From Inia geoffrensis (Eukaryota > Chordata > Mammalia > Artiodactyla > Iniidae): 64,000 bases of DNA. Every line of letters starts with the position of its first letter. The stretch's first letter is position 1. The stretch is taken from NCBI GenBank assembly GCA_036417435.1, contig CM070899.1:4469001-4533000 (forward strand). The letters run 5' to 3'. This document shows positions 46,146 to 57,771 of the stretch, in pieces. Below the pieces are notes generated by a model, which was not told the DNA's origin, ran no database searches, and saw only the letters and a program-made list of their open reading frames with translations. The position numbers and the translations under genes were made by a program.

Positions 46146-46215
46146 TGGACCTCAGAGTTCCAGACAAGTACTCATCATCCATGACTCACACCCCACCAGC
46201 ATCACCATTGGTCCA
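46146..46215 (-). ncRNA. SNORD114: SNORD114-family snoRNA, most upstream copy
   Basis: 70 nt, perfect stem, box D CTGA, guide TACTTGTCTGGAACT. Box C is ATGGTGA, one base from consensus. It is the last SNORD114-type copy towards the SNORD113 side. Confidence 0.8.
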
Positions 46216-46749
46216 GGATTGGCCCTCGTTACCTTCAATCATGTCTGCATGTTTTTATTGATTAAGTCATCAATTCACTAATAATAATAAAATAAATGCC
46301 TGGAGGTCATAAAAATTTGAAACAAGATCCTTGAATATCTCTAACATTTCTCTATAGAATTACTTCCTACTGACAATATATATATATATTTCATTAATTG
46401 GCCACAATGTTTTCTATATAGACTAATTAATACAATACTTTATATTGACCCCATTTTACTGTTTGAATGTGACAAAACTATGTCTTTATAGAGGGAGGTT
46501 TAAATCAACTCTGACTCAAATTAAAATTGATAATACATTGTACATTAATTAATTAATTGAATAATTAACTGTGAAAATAAATAAAATGGTCTTTTTTCTC
46601 CTTAATTGACCACAGATGTACTGAATTGGCCCACACATGATCTCCATTCATTTAATTTGTACATGTAGCCATTTATTCCCTTCCAATAACAGAGTTAACA
46701 CCCATGACAAACCACCAAACCAGAAGCAATTACTTTGACTGCTACTTAC

Positions 46750-46791
46750 GTAAGTTTCTATAGTCCTTAATTGAATCATTGTGCATCCATT
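46750..46791 (-). ncRNA. MEG8: host lncRNA exon, very short (42 nt)
   Basis: Donor GTAAGTAGCAG and acceptor tgtactctacAG, both strong, enclose only 42 nt. The middle of the exon is deleted. At this length definition by the splicing machinery may be poor. Confidence 0.6.
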
Positions 46792-46827
46792 CTGTAGAGT
46801 ACAAAGCAAATATGAAAATAGATTAGA

Positions 46828-46850
46828 TTAGGTAGATAGATAGATAGGAA
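46828..46850. repeat. GATA microsatellite
   Basis: About four to five GATA/TAGA units (ggtagatagatagatagg). Confidence 0.85.
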
Positions 46851-47799
46851 AAGCTAGATTCAGATTTTTCTAGTTGACTTCAAGTCAACAACTGATGAGG
46901 AATAAACCTTAAGTGCTTGTTGTATATTAAAACTCTCCATGGTATATTGCTTGATTGATTGAATCAAGTATTAAATGTAACGAATATAATGAACACCTCT
47001 GAAAGCAACACCAGACAAAAGAATAAGAACTATGTGTGTCCCCTACCCAGTCAGGTAAGAGCTATAACAACTTTCCAAAAGAACCTTTCTTGGAGAGAAT
47101 TCAGTTAATCTGAGTCTTAGATTCGAGCACATTCTCAGCAACTGTCCATGCTTGTCCCACCTTTATATATGTATGTATGTATATAGCTATACATGGAGTC
47201 ATTTTATCTTCCATTTATTTAAAGTAATTGCACCAACAAGCCAGGAAGAGAAATCCTCGCTAAATATATTGACCATTTCAAAAATTAAGAGCCTAGGTCT
47301 ACATTTTTTATCTAGAGAGCAATTATTAGAACTGGATTAATCACTCTCCTTGCTTCATAACACATGGTCCTCACTGGGCCATGCGTTACCTTCTTTCAAG
47401 GAACTGATTAAAATATTAACTTATTCCTTGATACATTTATAATAATAACACTAATACTTGTGACTCCACAGAAACAGGACAATATTAATGCCGGTGCATA
47501 TGCTCATTAGGCACAGAAAAAAGATCAGATAATTTTTTCTTGTTCTTTTTTTAATTAAAAAGTAGAAGGTCATTGAATTAATCATAACTTGTCATGTGAC
47601 ATTCTCAACATAGGTCCAAGTGTAAGCCCACTCTCGATTATGTAGTGATTTAATCAATAATGAATTTAAGTAAATGTTTTGCCCTTCTCTTAATAAAACA
47701 AAAACCAACAACCCAACCCAGAAAAACAGCATGAGCTCTTACACCCATTTATTGAAATGCTCTTTACTCAAAATGGTCAGCTTTAATCAATTTATTTTA

Positions 47800-47882
47800 C
47801 TGGAACTCAGTGCTTCAGAAATGTATTAATAATGATTTTTATATTACATATATTACATTACATTCTCCCATATTTGGACCAG
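47800..47882 (-). pseudogene. decayed C/D-like module, second type
   Basis: Box D-like CTGA in ggaactcagtgcttcag (plus strand) and a TGGTCC-like arm at the other end. Box C is not recognisable. It belongs to a series also seen near 49669, 52005, 54085 and 55458. Confidence 0.4.
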
Positions 47883-48057
47883 GAATAAGCCATTTTGTCC
47901 TTATTCATTTATACTTTCTTGATTTATTCATGCACCGATTTACTGAAAATACAATACTCAGAAACCCAAGCACAAGAACAAACTCTTGAATATTTTTAAC
48001 TCCTTGAACAAGTTCATTTCCTGTAGAGATAACAAAGAGGAATGAATCTTTCTGTCA

Positions 48058-48129
48058 TGGACCTCAGAGTTATAGGGTTTAATCAAAGTCCCTGACTTCA
48101 GACACCCCAGGGTACTCATCATCGATCCA
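48058..48129 (-). ncRNA. SNORD113: box C/D snoRNA, SNORD113 family
   Basis: 72 nt: stem TGGATC/GGTCCA, box C ATGATGA, internal D' CTGA in GGTGTCTGAAG, box D CTGA. The stretch GATTAAACCCTATAACT before box D is the SNORD113 mark. It is the SNORD113 copy nearest the SNORD114 side. Confidence 0.92.
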
Positions 48130-48504
48130 GGCTAAGCAACCTTTTTCCTCATTTATACCTTTGCTCATTGATCCATTCATTGATCCACCAACAGTAATAA
48201 CATCGATATCCATGAATTTAAAAAAAGCCAAGAACAAGACCCTTGAATATGACCAACATCTGTGTATAGGCTCTTTTCCCATAAACTAGATCTTTCTCAA
48301 TAGATGAGATCTCTTTTTGTAGTGGCCCTCATTGAGGTATGTATGGATCAATTATCATCCTTGCTTTCTATGCTTCCCCTTCCAGCTCTCTTGCATCTTC
48401 CTAATCTAAAAAATTCAACAAACACTAATGAAAAATTCACTCCAAGATCTTTTGACAAGATCTTTTGACTACTATTATTTTAGTTTAGTCATTAAAATCC
48501 TTAC

Positions 48505-48568
48505 CCACAAAGGTAACAGTCAAGATCTTCCTCAAAACAGACTGATTCAAGCAGCCATGGTCTTCATT
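48505..48568 (-). ncRNA. MEG8: host lncRNA exon in SNORD113 region (64 nt)
   Basis: Donor GTAAGGATTT, acceptor ttgactccacAG. The body resembles the exons at 52945 and 50618 (aaggtaacagtcaagatctt) more than the SNORD114-side exons. Confidence 0.66.
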
Positions 48569-48642
48569 CTGTGGAGTCAAATGCCAACGTTCAAAAGAAT
48601 GAACAGTCCAGAATTAGATTGATTTAAAAGCACATTAGTTGC

Positions 48643-48752
48643 GTGGTACTACGTTAATCATTAAGTTGATTCAAGTGTCATTTTCATCACTGACCTGAGT
48701 ACTACGTTAATCATTAAGTTGATTCAAGTGTCATTTTCATCACTGACCTGAG
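48643..48752. repeat. Short direct tandem duplication
   Basis: The segment from gtactacgttaatcattaag to cactgacctgag occurs twice with a period of about 54 bp (start points near 48646 and 48700) and almost no divergence, so it is a recent local duplication. Confidence 0.85.
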
Positions 48753-49668
48753 AACAGCACTCCTTTTTATTACTTGATTTAACTATTACTTATAAATAAT
48801 ATAATGAACACTGTTGAATTCATCAGTCAAAAATAAGAACTATGACTATTGCTCATATCTGTCTATAGACCCCTACCCACATAGGTAAGAGCCTAGATAA
48901 TCTTTTTTTAATGGTCTCTATTTGTATAGAAATGGTTGAATTTAAAATCTGTGATTTATGGCATAGTCTCACCAAGGTCTCTGCTTGACCCTACTCATAT
49001 ATTAATTCAACTGTTCATTGTTTTATTTATTCATTTATGGAATTATTCATGGAATATTTGATCATATATTCAAATATACAAACACATGCACACACAAAGT
49101 GATAAACCCATGAACAACTCAGAATAGAAATGATCTCCATGTACAACATGTCTATATGTTCATACCTACACTAGGAAGAGAGGGTTAGTAGTACACATAA
49201 AGATTAGTCATTATTCTTGCTTCTTACTGAGCCATGTTTGCCTCCTTTTAGACTATTGACTGTGATTAGGGCTTCATCTATTTACATGTAAGAATACATC
49301 AATATCTAGGAATTAACTAACATTAGATAGGAAACTTGAATAATATGTATTGTCTCCATATGTCTATTTCACTACACAGAGATCTTAAAACTAGATGCTT
49401 TTATTATTTTTAATAAAACTCAGTGAATAGAGTTGGATTAATAATAACTCTTCTCATGAGGCACATTCTGAAGACGAGCTTTGCTCATTCTTTTTTCAAT
49501 TAAATAATTATTTAATAAGCATTTATTTATGTAATTTTTCTCTTCTCTAAGTAAAAACAACCAACCAGCAAACAACCACCTACATCAAACGATAATTCTG
49601 AATCTTACATACATCTGTATACATATTCCTTCCAAAAGAAGGCAAACAGCCTTTATGTATATATTTCA

Positions 49669-49740
49669 CTGGAATTTAGTGCTACAGAAACATATAACAA
49701 TAATCCATGTTTCATTACATACTCTCATAACTGGTCCAGG
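49669..49740 (-). pseudogene. decayed C/D-like module, second type
   Basis: 5' arm TGGACCA followed by GTTATGA (one base from RTGATGA); box D position CTAA (one base from CTGA). It lies 257 bp below the SNORD113 copy at 49926. It is the best preserved member of this second module series. Confidence 0.5.
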
Positions 49741-49925
49741 CCCAGCTTCCTTTATATTTACCCATCTTTACATTTCTTCATTTATTCATGCATTGATTTA
49801 CTTATGAAAATCAATCTATACCCAGAAGGTGTGGACGACTGTCATCAAGACACCTGAGTATTCTGAACTTCTGCTCTACACTCATTTCCATAAAGGAAAA
49901 AAAAGAGAAGACCACTTTTAAATGA

Positions 49926-49998
49926 TGGACCTCAGAGTTACAGATGGCTTTAATCAAAAGTTTTGATTCAGACACCCTCCAATCTCATCATTGGTCCA
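49926..49998 (-). ncRNA. SNORD113: box C/D snoRNA, SNORD113 family
   Basis: 73 nt, perfect stem TGGACC/GGTCCA, box C ATGATGA, internal D' CTGA, box D CTGA. Guide stretch GATTAAAGCCATCTGTAACT. Confidence 0.95.
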
Positions 49999-50424
49999 GG
50001 CTCGGCACTCTTTTTCTTTGTTATTTATACCTTCATTTTCCCATGAGTCACAGACTCCCAAGAACAGGATCCTTGATATAACTATGACAATTGTCTCTAG
50101 ACTGATTTCTGACAGAGCTTTCAGACTAGATGTAAGGGTAGCCTTGCTTCATCTCAGTACCATCACAAAAAATGACCCATGATTGGGCCATGTTCATTTA
50201 ATTCACCCAATTTTAAACATGCTGTAGTGAGCATCCAAAAACCACAATGGTACCCTACATCTAGAACACACACAATAAGTTCCACCTTCTAAGAGCTTCC
50301 TCTAAACAATTAATAGGCTGGATCTCTAACAATATGGAAATGCTTAAACCAACTGCAGTGCAGAAATAATATGAACTAGCAAATCGTTCTGAAAATTAAT
50401 TAAATGCCTTTCATTTCTTTTTAA

Positions 50425-50502
50425 AATGAATCTCAGAGGTGCTGAAATGTGTTCATTCTACTCCTTGGCCAATAACACATTCTTCACTATTGGTCCATAC
50501 TT
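50425..50502 (-). pseudogene. decayed C/D-like module, third type
   Basis: 5' arm TGGACCA, then ATAGTGA in the box C position (two changes). Box D CTGA in CTCTGAGATTCA. Related to 54812-54883 and 58228-58306. Confidence 0.45.
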
Positions 50503-50617
50503 GGTGTTCTTGGGTTTGGTTTTTATGTATACAGCCTTTTGTTCTCTTGAACTACCTCAGTGACCACACATGAACAAACCATACAAACAAAACACAGAAA
50601 CGTTGATTGTTACTTAC

Positions 50618-50695
50618 ATTGCTCCTTACCTACAGAAGTAACAGCTAAGATCTTCATCATTGGACAACGACTGAATCCAACGTGGAGTGTTCATT
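50618..50695 (-). pseudogene. host exon with broken acceptor
   Basis: Donor GTAAGTAACAATC is strong. The acceptor position reads TG (plus strand gttcattcagaagg), where AG is needed. Confidence 0.5.
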
Positions 50696-51244
50696 CAGAA
50701 GGAAAAGGCAGATTTTTAAAAGGATGAAAAGTGTAAACTTAGATTTTTAAAATAGGAGTTAGTTTTGCATTACTAGATTAACCGGAAACATTGGTTTGTG
50801 TCACATTTTCATCAATCCATCCGACAGTGGTACCCTTTTCATCTACTGACTTAATTTTTAGTGTGAAATAAAATAATGAACACTTTTAAAATGTTTTTAT
50901 GAAGGTGTTTTAATCTATCACCCAATATAAGAACTATATCTATTATTAATATTTGTCTATACCCCTACATAATCGCAAAAAGGCCACATAATTTTTTTAA
51001 TGGGGAAAACTTTTGCAAAATGTGATGAATTTAAATTCTTATTTCAAAACACAATTTGACCCCTTGGTGCCATATACTTTAACTCATGTACTTACTGATT
51101 ACTTTATTCACTCATTTATTTAATAATTCTAAGCATAATTTAATTATCTAGACTTTTTTTTTTTAAAGGAAATACAAACTGATACAGCCATCTGCTATTC
51201 AAAACTAAATGCTATTACATGCAACTTTCTCTATCAGCAATGAC

Positions 51245-51350
51245 CAAAATGGTAGCCACTGGCCACTTATAGCTTGAAATGTGCCTAGTGTTACTAAGGA
51301 ACTAAATTTTTATTTTTGGCTGTTTGAATTTAAATGTTAACAGCAAGATG
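51245..51350. mobile_element. possible old hAT-type DNA transposon remnant
   Basis: The phrases aatggtagccactggccact and gaaatgtgcctagtgttact resemble the end of a common mammalian MER/hAT element. The other end is not visible. Confidence 0.4.
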
Positions 51351-52201
51351 TGTTTAGAGAGTGGGGTCTATGTGATGCTTCCTTAAAGATGGAGGGGCTC
51401 AGATCTTTTTTATTTAAGTGGATTTCTAGGCAATAAAACAGGATTAATCATGCTCCTTCACATATGACATATGCTCCTAACTGGCACAGTTTGTACTCTT
51501 TTAAATAATAGATTGAGATATGAAATTATGCTTTTACTCACTTATAATAATAGCACCAATATTGGTGAAGCCTAAGAACACTTGACAAAAGTGCTGAGAG
51601 ACACTAAATCTATCCATTTGATGATTACTCACAATAATCATCAACAACATGCATTTACTTTTTTAAAAATAAAAGTCAATGAACACAAGAGGATTCATAA
51701 TTAGTATATTCTCAAATCTCATGCTTAGACCTTTTGTATGTTTCAATAACTATCTAATCATTTGTATTTTATTTTTCATTATTGATTATATTAAACTACT
51801 ACTTATTAAATATGCTATATTAATGTTTATCATGATTTGTTATATTACTATGAATATATTTATTGTACAGTTAATGTAAATATTCTTAAAGTAAGACACA
51901 CCACCAGAAACTCACCAACAACCAAGAACAACACTGATGTTCACATATATCTATGCTCCCAAAGGAGGAGTAGCCTTGGTCTATTTTATTGAACTAAAAT
52001 TTTCAGAAATGTATTAACAATAATTTTTGGTTCATAAGCTCCTTTCATAATTGGACAAGGTGTAGCCCTCCTCTTTATACTTTCTTTATTCATACATTTA
52101 CTTACTTACAATAATACAATCCATATTCATAAACAACAAAAGGTCAAGAACACAATCCTTGAATATTTCTGACTTCATAAGCACATTTCCCAAAGATGCA
52201 A

Positions 52202-52275
52202 CGGACCTCAGAGTTACAGACTGGGTTTAATCAAAATGTTATTCAGATGCCCCACGCATACTCATCATTGATCCA
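52202..52275 (-). ncRNA. SNORD113: box C/D snoRNA, SNORD113 family
   Basis: 74 nt: box C ATGATGA, internal D' CTGA, box D CTGA, stem TGGATC/GGTCCG. Guide stretch GATTAAACCCAGTCTGTAACT region is one base longer than in 49926. Confidence 0.92.
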
Positions 52276-52944
52276 GACTTGGTATTCTGTGCCTTTGTTT
52301 GATATATTGTTCTTGACTTATTCACTGATTCATTAATAATAATACAGTCCATGTCCATTAATTAGGAAAATAAAACCAAGATCCTTGAAGATATTAATAT
52401 GTCTGTGGACATGCACTTCCTACAGAGCTAGAGAAGTAGCTCTCTTTGTGCAATGCAGCCCAGCATTGAAAATAGGAGTGAATCCATTTCCTTGCATCAT
52501 ATCAATTCCATATTAGCCATTCGTCCATGCTTGGACCTCTTTCACTTAACATCCATTATTTTAAAGATGAACAATGAACTTCCATTTTATACCACAACTA
52601 AGAAAAATGCAAAATTTTCCATTTTTGTATATTCTCCTCCTCAGTGGGTTCATGGTCTATAACAATACCAATGAAGAAGTTTATATCCACTGTGGTAAAA
52701 AAATTAAATGGAATATTAAAATTTTCTGAAAATGAGTGAAATGCCTTTCATCTTGTCGTCCTAATAAATTCAGTCATGCTGAAATGCTGAAATGGAGTAA
52801 TGATAATTCTGAATTCCTAACACACTTTAATCATTGGTCATCCACCTTGAAATGTTTGAGTATGTAGCCATTTATTCCTTCAAAACATCTCAGTAGATAC
52901 CCATGACCAAGCCCCCCAAGTAGAACATGAACTTTATTACTTAC

Positions 52945-53030
52945 ATAGATCTCTTCTCTCTTTATCCAAAGAGGTAAAACTCAAGATCTTTGCCATGGGC
53001 TAATAATCAAATATGGTAGAGTAGTTCATT
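52945..53030 (-). ncRNA. MEG8: host lncRNA exon in SNORD113 region (86 nt)
   Basis: Donor GTAAGTAATAAA, acceptor tttactgctcAG. Full 86-nt length equal to type a exons of the SNORD114 side, which suggests both parts of the array share one ancestral unit. Confidence 0.76.
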
Positions 53031-54311
53031 CTGAGCAGTAAAAAGCAAATTTTAAAAAGAATCAATCTACAATTACCCATTTTTAAAAATCAATAATCAG
53101 GTAACAATAATCCTTGGTTTGCATTCTATTCTCAACATTTGGAAAGAGAGAGCTCTGCTTTATATTTATTAACTTGTGCAATTTTTAATTTTAAATAATA
53201 CAATGAACACCACTGGATCTAGCAGTAAACAGAAAAAAAATAACTATAATTATTAAGAATATGTCTCTCTACTTAATACCCACGAAAAGCCAAGATCATC
53301 TTTTTTATTGAACTTTATTTGTGTGGCATTGGATACATGGGAGATTCAACTCGTGGCACAATCTCACCAATGGTCCAAGCTTTACCCTACTTAATATATT
53401 TATTAATTCACTCACTAATTCCTTTATTTAATTACTCATGGAATAATAAGACCATCCCTTTATTTTTCTAAAAGAATTCCAAAAAGCTTAAACAATCATC
53501 GAAACAGAACTGAAACACTATTATTTACAAATGTCTATGTACACCATTGGAAAGGCCTATGACTCTTTATCTTCCTGTGGACATCAGTTGTGTAAAACAT
53601 GATGAATCACAATCTTTACATCCAATTGAATGCTTTCCATTGAGGTAATATTGGCTTTTTTGAAAAATTGATTGAGATACAAATGTATACATTTGTTCAC
53701 TTATAATTAAACTTCAATATCTGTGACCCACCCACGCTGGATAAGCACCTTGAATAATATTTACATTTGTCCTAATGTCATTACCCAAAAGAATAGCAAA
53801 ATGGTTCCTTTAATTTAAGTTTGTTTGTATGCAACATAAAATTGCATAAAAAGATTGAATTAATCACAAATGTGGCTGAATAAAAGAGTCTCATCATCAT
53901 TCAATGCTTTCCCTCCCAATTACACAGTTTATTCAATCAACTATTCATGTAAATGTATTTCTCTTTCCTTAATAAAATGATCGATTGGCAACTCGCCTCC
54001 ACACAAAACAAAAACATTCAGTTTTGTGTGCAAATGACCATATGCTCCTTACAAAAATGATAAGAGCCTTGACTATTAATTTACTGGGACTAAAAATCTC
54101 AAAATTGTTTTCATAATTATCAATGGTTCATTGCATGCCTTAAAAAGTAGTACACATATATCTCTCTTATTCATCATTCACTGATATGTTTCTTTATTCA
54201 TAGGCTAAATTTTTTCTAATAACGCTATTCATATCCCAAACCAAAAAGCCTGAGAATAAGGTGTTGTAGGCTCATTTCCCACAAAGAGAATAATGAGATG
54301 TGTCTTCGTTA

Positions 54312-54385
54312 TGGACCTCAGAGTTACAGATGGGCTTAATCAAAATTCTTGTTTCACAAACCCCATGAGATTCATCACTGGTCCT
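54312..54385 (-). ncRNA. SNORD113: box C/D snoRNA, SNORD113 family
   Basis: 74 nt: box C GTGATGA, box D CTGA, stem GGACC/GGTCC with an A-A at the base. Internal D' is GTGA, not CTGA. Guide stretch GATTAAGCCCATCTGTAACT. Confidence 0.92.
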
Positions 54386-54811
54386 TGCTAGAAAAATTTT
54401 TTTCATTTATTGATTAATTTTCTGATGCACAAATAATAATACAAACACAAAATTCCAAAAACAAGATCCTTGAATTTTAGGCTCTCACCCTATAGAGCTA
54501 ATAAACGACATTTCTTCTATAATGGAACTCAAACCTGCACATGTGGATGGATCAACATCCCGGCTTTGTATCAAACCCACATTCAGCATTGCTTCCTGTG
54601 TGGCCCTCTTTTATTTAATTCATCTGTATGTCAAAGATGGTTCCATGAAAGATAATGAAACCACCATCTGAATCACCTCTGGGCTGCCCACAAAGAGTTA
54701 TCAGCCCCTCTACCCATATGCAAGCGGTGAAACCAACCATGGTAGAAAATAGAAAATAATATTAAACAGCTAGGAGAATGAATTAAATAACTTCTATCTG
54801 CTTTTAAAATG

Positions 54812-54883
54812 ACCTCAGTTGTGCTGATTTAGATTAAACATAATTTGGGGTTTGTAACACATTCCCATCATTGGTCCATACTT
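54812..54883 (-). ncRNA. candidate C/D snoRNA-like module, third type
   Basis: 5' TGGACCA, box C ATGATGG (last base changed), box D CTGA followed by GGTCA. Stem TGGACC/GGTCA is nearly complete. The body (ttagattaaacataatttgg on the plus strand) matches neither SNORD113 nor SNORD114. A sister copy lies at 58228-58306 at the same unit position. Not a family I recognise. Confidence 0.5.
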
Positions 54884-54994
54884 GAAGTGTTTTATATATT
54901 TCATGTATGTAGTACATAATTATTACTTTGGAATTCTTCAGCTAACGCTCATGAATAAACTATCCAAACAAAGAATGTGAACCAAGGGACTTAC

Positions 54995-55071
54995 TTATAT
55001 TACACTTTACGCTCCTTGCTTACGATAACAATTCTTTATTAAGTGATTAAATCAGCTGTCCTGTGTTCACT
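54995..55071 (-). ncRNA. MEG8: host lncRNA exon in SNORD113 region (77 nt)
   Basis: Donor GTAAGTCCCT, acceptor tttcctccccAG. Confidence 0.72.
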
Positions 55072-55693
55072 CTGGGGAGGAAAAAAGCAGATTTAGACTA
55101 GATTTCAATTTTTTAATTATTGTTAGTCAGGCAGAACTAGATAGCAATAAACTTTGGCTCAAAAATGTAATTTTTTTACTAATCCAGTATTGAATTCTTA
55201 GTTATGAATAACATAATAAACATTATTAACTCCACCACCTAGCCCAAGATTAAGATCTGTAACGATTACAAATATCCACGAATATAAACATCTGTTAAGT
55301 ACATGGTTATTTAATAGATTATTGACTGATGCAAACACTTTTCCTTTTCCTAATTAAAAAATAGCAAACTACCAAAGCTCAAAACACTGCCTCCTGACCA
55401 CAGATACTCATATGTTCCATGTGAAAGAGGATTACAGACTAAACCTTTTCATTTGACTTCAGAATTGTATTAATATTAACACTTATTTTATTGCACTCTA
55501 CTGATTGCTCCATGAGCAGATCTCTTCGTTTTTCAGATGTACATTTCTTTCTTTATTCATGCACTGATTCACTTGCAATAATACAATCCATATCCATGAA
55601 CCACAAAAGCCCAGGAACAAGTTTATTGCCTTTTCCTAACTTCTACTACTAGTTAATGTCTACAGAGAATATTTACTAGTTCTCTTTCCATAG

Positions 55694-55770
55694 TGGACCT
55701 CAAAGTTACACAGAGCCCTTAATCAAATTTATTGACTCAGATACCTCCACCAATACCCATCATCAACCCA
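55694..55770 (-). pseudogene. SNORD113: SNORD113-like snoRNA, boxes off by one
   Basis: 77 nt; box C ATGATGG, box D TTGA, internal D' CTGA kept. Stem TGGGTT/GGTCCA is poor. Guide region GATTAAGGGCTCTGTGTAACT is altered. Confidence 0.65.
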
Positions 55771-56476
55771 GGCATGTTTTTCTATTTCTTCATCCACTTA
55801 TGCCTTCTTGAACTGATTCACTCGTTCATGAATTCACGAATAATTATTATACAATCAATTACCTTCGGTGACGCAAAACTAAGAACAAAAGCCTTAAATA
55901 CAACCAAGATCTGTTCGTTGCCCCTGTTCACGTAGAGTGAATAGACTCAGTCACTTTTCACTGTGAGGCTCTGTTTTACATGTAGGGGTTAATCAGCATG
56001 CTTGCTCCATATCAATCCCTTCCTTAAGATTAGTGCCCACCGGCTGCTCTTTCACTTGATTTGTCCTTACATTAAAGCTAATGTAATCAACAACCACAGA
56101 CCTATCATCTTAACCCACAACTGACAGAAATGACATCTGCCATCTTCCAAAGTACTCCAGCTTCACAGAGTTAACAACTGAGATCTTAATCAATGAAGAA
56201 ATGGATTCAGCAAATGTGGCAAGAATATTAAGTAGGAAGTTAAACTGCTCTGAAAAGATGTGAAATGCCCTCCATCACTTTAGTAACGGTCCTTAGTTGG
56301 GCCGAGTCAAATTAATCATAAATGTTAGTTTATGACACGTTCCAATCATGGGCTGGTAACTGGCATTCCTTAATTTCATGTACTATTTAACTATTTATTT
56401 TAATTGAAATAATTTAGTGGGATCCCATTAATAACCCCCATTGGAGCTTAGAACACCAACATTGATGTTTCCTTAT

Positions 56477-56557
56477 TTTGGTCTTTAAGCTCCTTAGTCT
56501 CAGAAGTAAGGGTCTTCACCTTTAGAGAATGATTAAATCAGATGTGTGGTGTTCATT
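56477..56557 (-). pseudogene. host exon remnant in SNORD113 region
   Basis: Acceptor ctttatAG followed by AATGAAC is good. The donor position (plus strand tccttattttgg) has lost its AC, so no GT is present on the minus strand. Confidence 0.4.
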
Positions 56558-57771
56558 CTATAAAGAAAAATAAGGGCCTATTATCAAAAACTATAGAGTT
56601 AGCTTTTTTCAAATTGCTATAACACATTCTCATCCTTTTCCTAAGAATGGCTCTCTTTTATTTACTTACTTAAATTTTACTATTAAATTATATGAATACC
56701 ACCGAATTCATTGTTCAACACAAAATTAAAACTACAATTACAGATATCTGACTTTACCTGCTACTTACATAGGAAGAGCCAAGATCACCTTATTGGGCTT
56801 CTGCAGAATTGGACATATTTAATATGTTTCATGGTACCATCTCACCAATCCTCCCCTATGTGGACTTACGGATTCATTCACCTACTGATTTATTTTATTT
56901 TTCAGGAAATAATATTATCACGTCTTTATTTTTCTAAAGAAAACTCAAAATGGTTAGACACTAACCCAGAATCAAATTACTGGAACTTGGAAAGGTTCAG
57001 GTGTACCTCTCAAAAAATAGAAGAGCTTAGAACTTTTCCTAGAATATCTGACTCAGAAAACAAGATGAATCAGTATCCTGATATCAAAACATGTGTTCTG
57101 AATTGGTCTGTGGTTTGCTGACTTCCTAAAAATATTGAGATATAAAATTATACCTTCTTTCTCTTATATAAACATATCAGTATCTGTTATCTTATCCACT
57201 AGACAAGCACACTGAACAAAATTTATGTTTATCTATGGTCATCGCCATTGAGAATAACAGACTTGCTTCTTTTTTTAGTGTTTTAACAAAAACCAATGAA
57301 AAAAAGGATTGGATTAATTAGAAGTGCTGTCTTACAAAACATTCTCATCAGTGGTCTCTGGCTCTCAATTACGTGGTTATTTAGACAAGGATTTATACAA
57401 GTAAATGCATCTGCATTTCCTTAATACCACAACCAGTCAGCAACCCACCACCAACACAGAACAAAAACTGTTATATACAAATGACCAAACATATACCACT
57501 TTCCACAGCAGTAATAGTCTCTACTATTAATGTATAGTAAAGAGTCAGAGTCTCAGCTAGATTTTAATAACAATCCATGTTTCGTTACGTTCCTTAATAA
57601 TAGTTACATGACTTATTATATTTTTAAATTCATTGATACATTTCACTTATTTATGGCTCAACTTTATAATAAAAATACAATCCATCCCCAAGAACCACAA
57701 AAGTACAAACACAAGGTACCATGTGCTCATTTCCCACAGAGGGAATAATTTAACCACGTGTCTCTTTGCAA

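Larger units (their letters stand above)
27915..47700 (-). repeat. SNORD114-type array, main segment
   Basis: About twenty 0.95-kb units. Intact snoRNAs lie from 33153 upward; 27.9-33.1 kb holds only decayed copies. Exons occur about once per unit. Several inserted elements interrupt it. Two successive blocks, about 32.2-38.0 and 38.0-43.9 kb, carry matching units in the same order at an offset of about 5.85 kb. From 46.2 to 47.7 kb the units are diverged and mark the change to SNORD113-type units. Confidence 0.85.

Noticed and set aside
51679..51879. 66-codon hydrophobic open frame
   Set aside because: AT-rich array linker translating to Ile/Leu/Phe by composition; no homologue recognised and no splice or start context.
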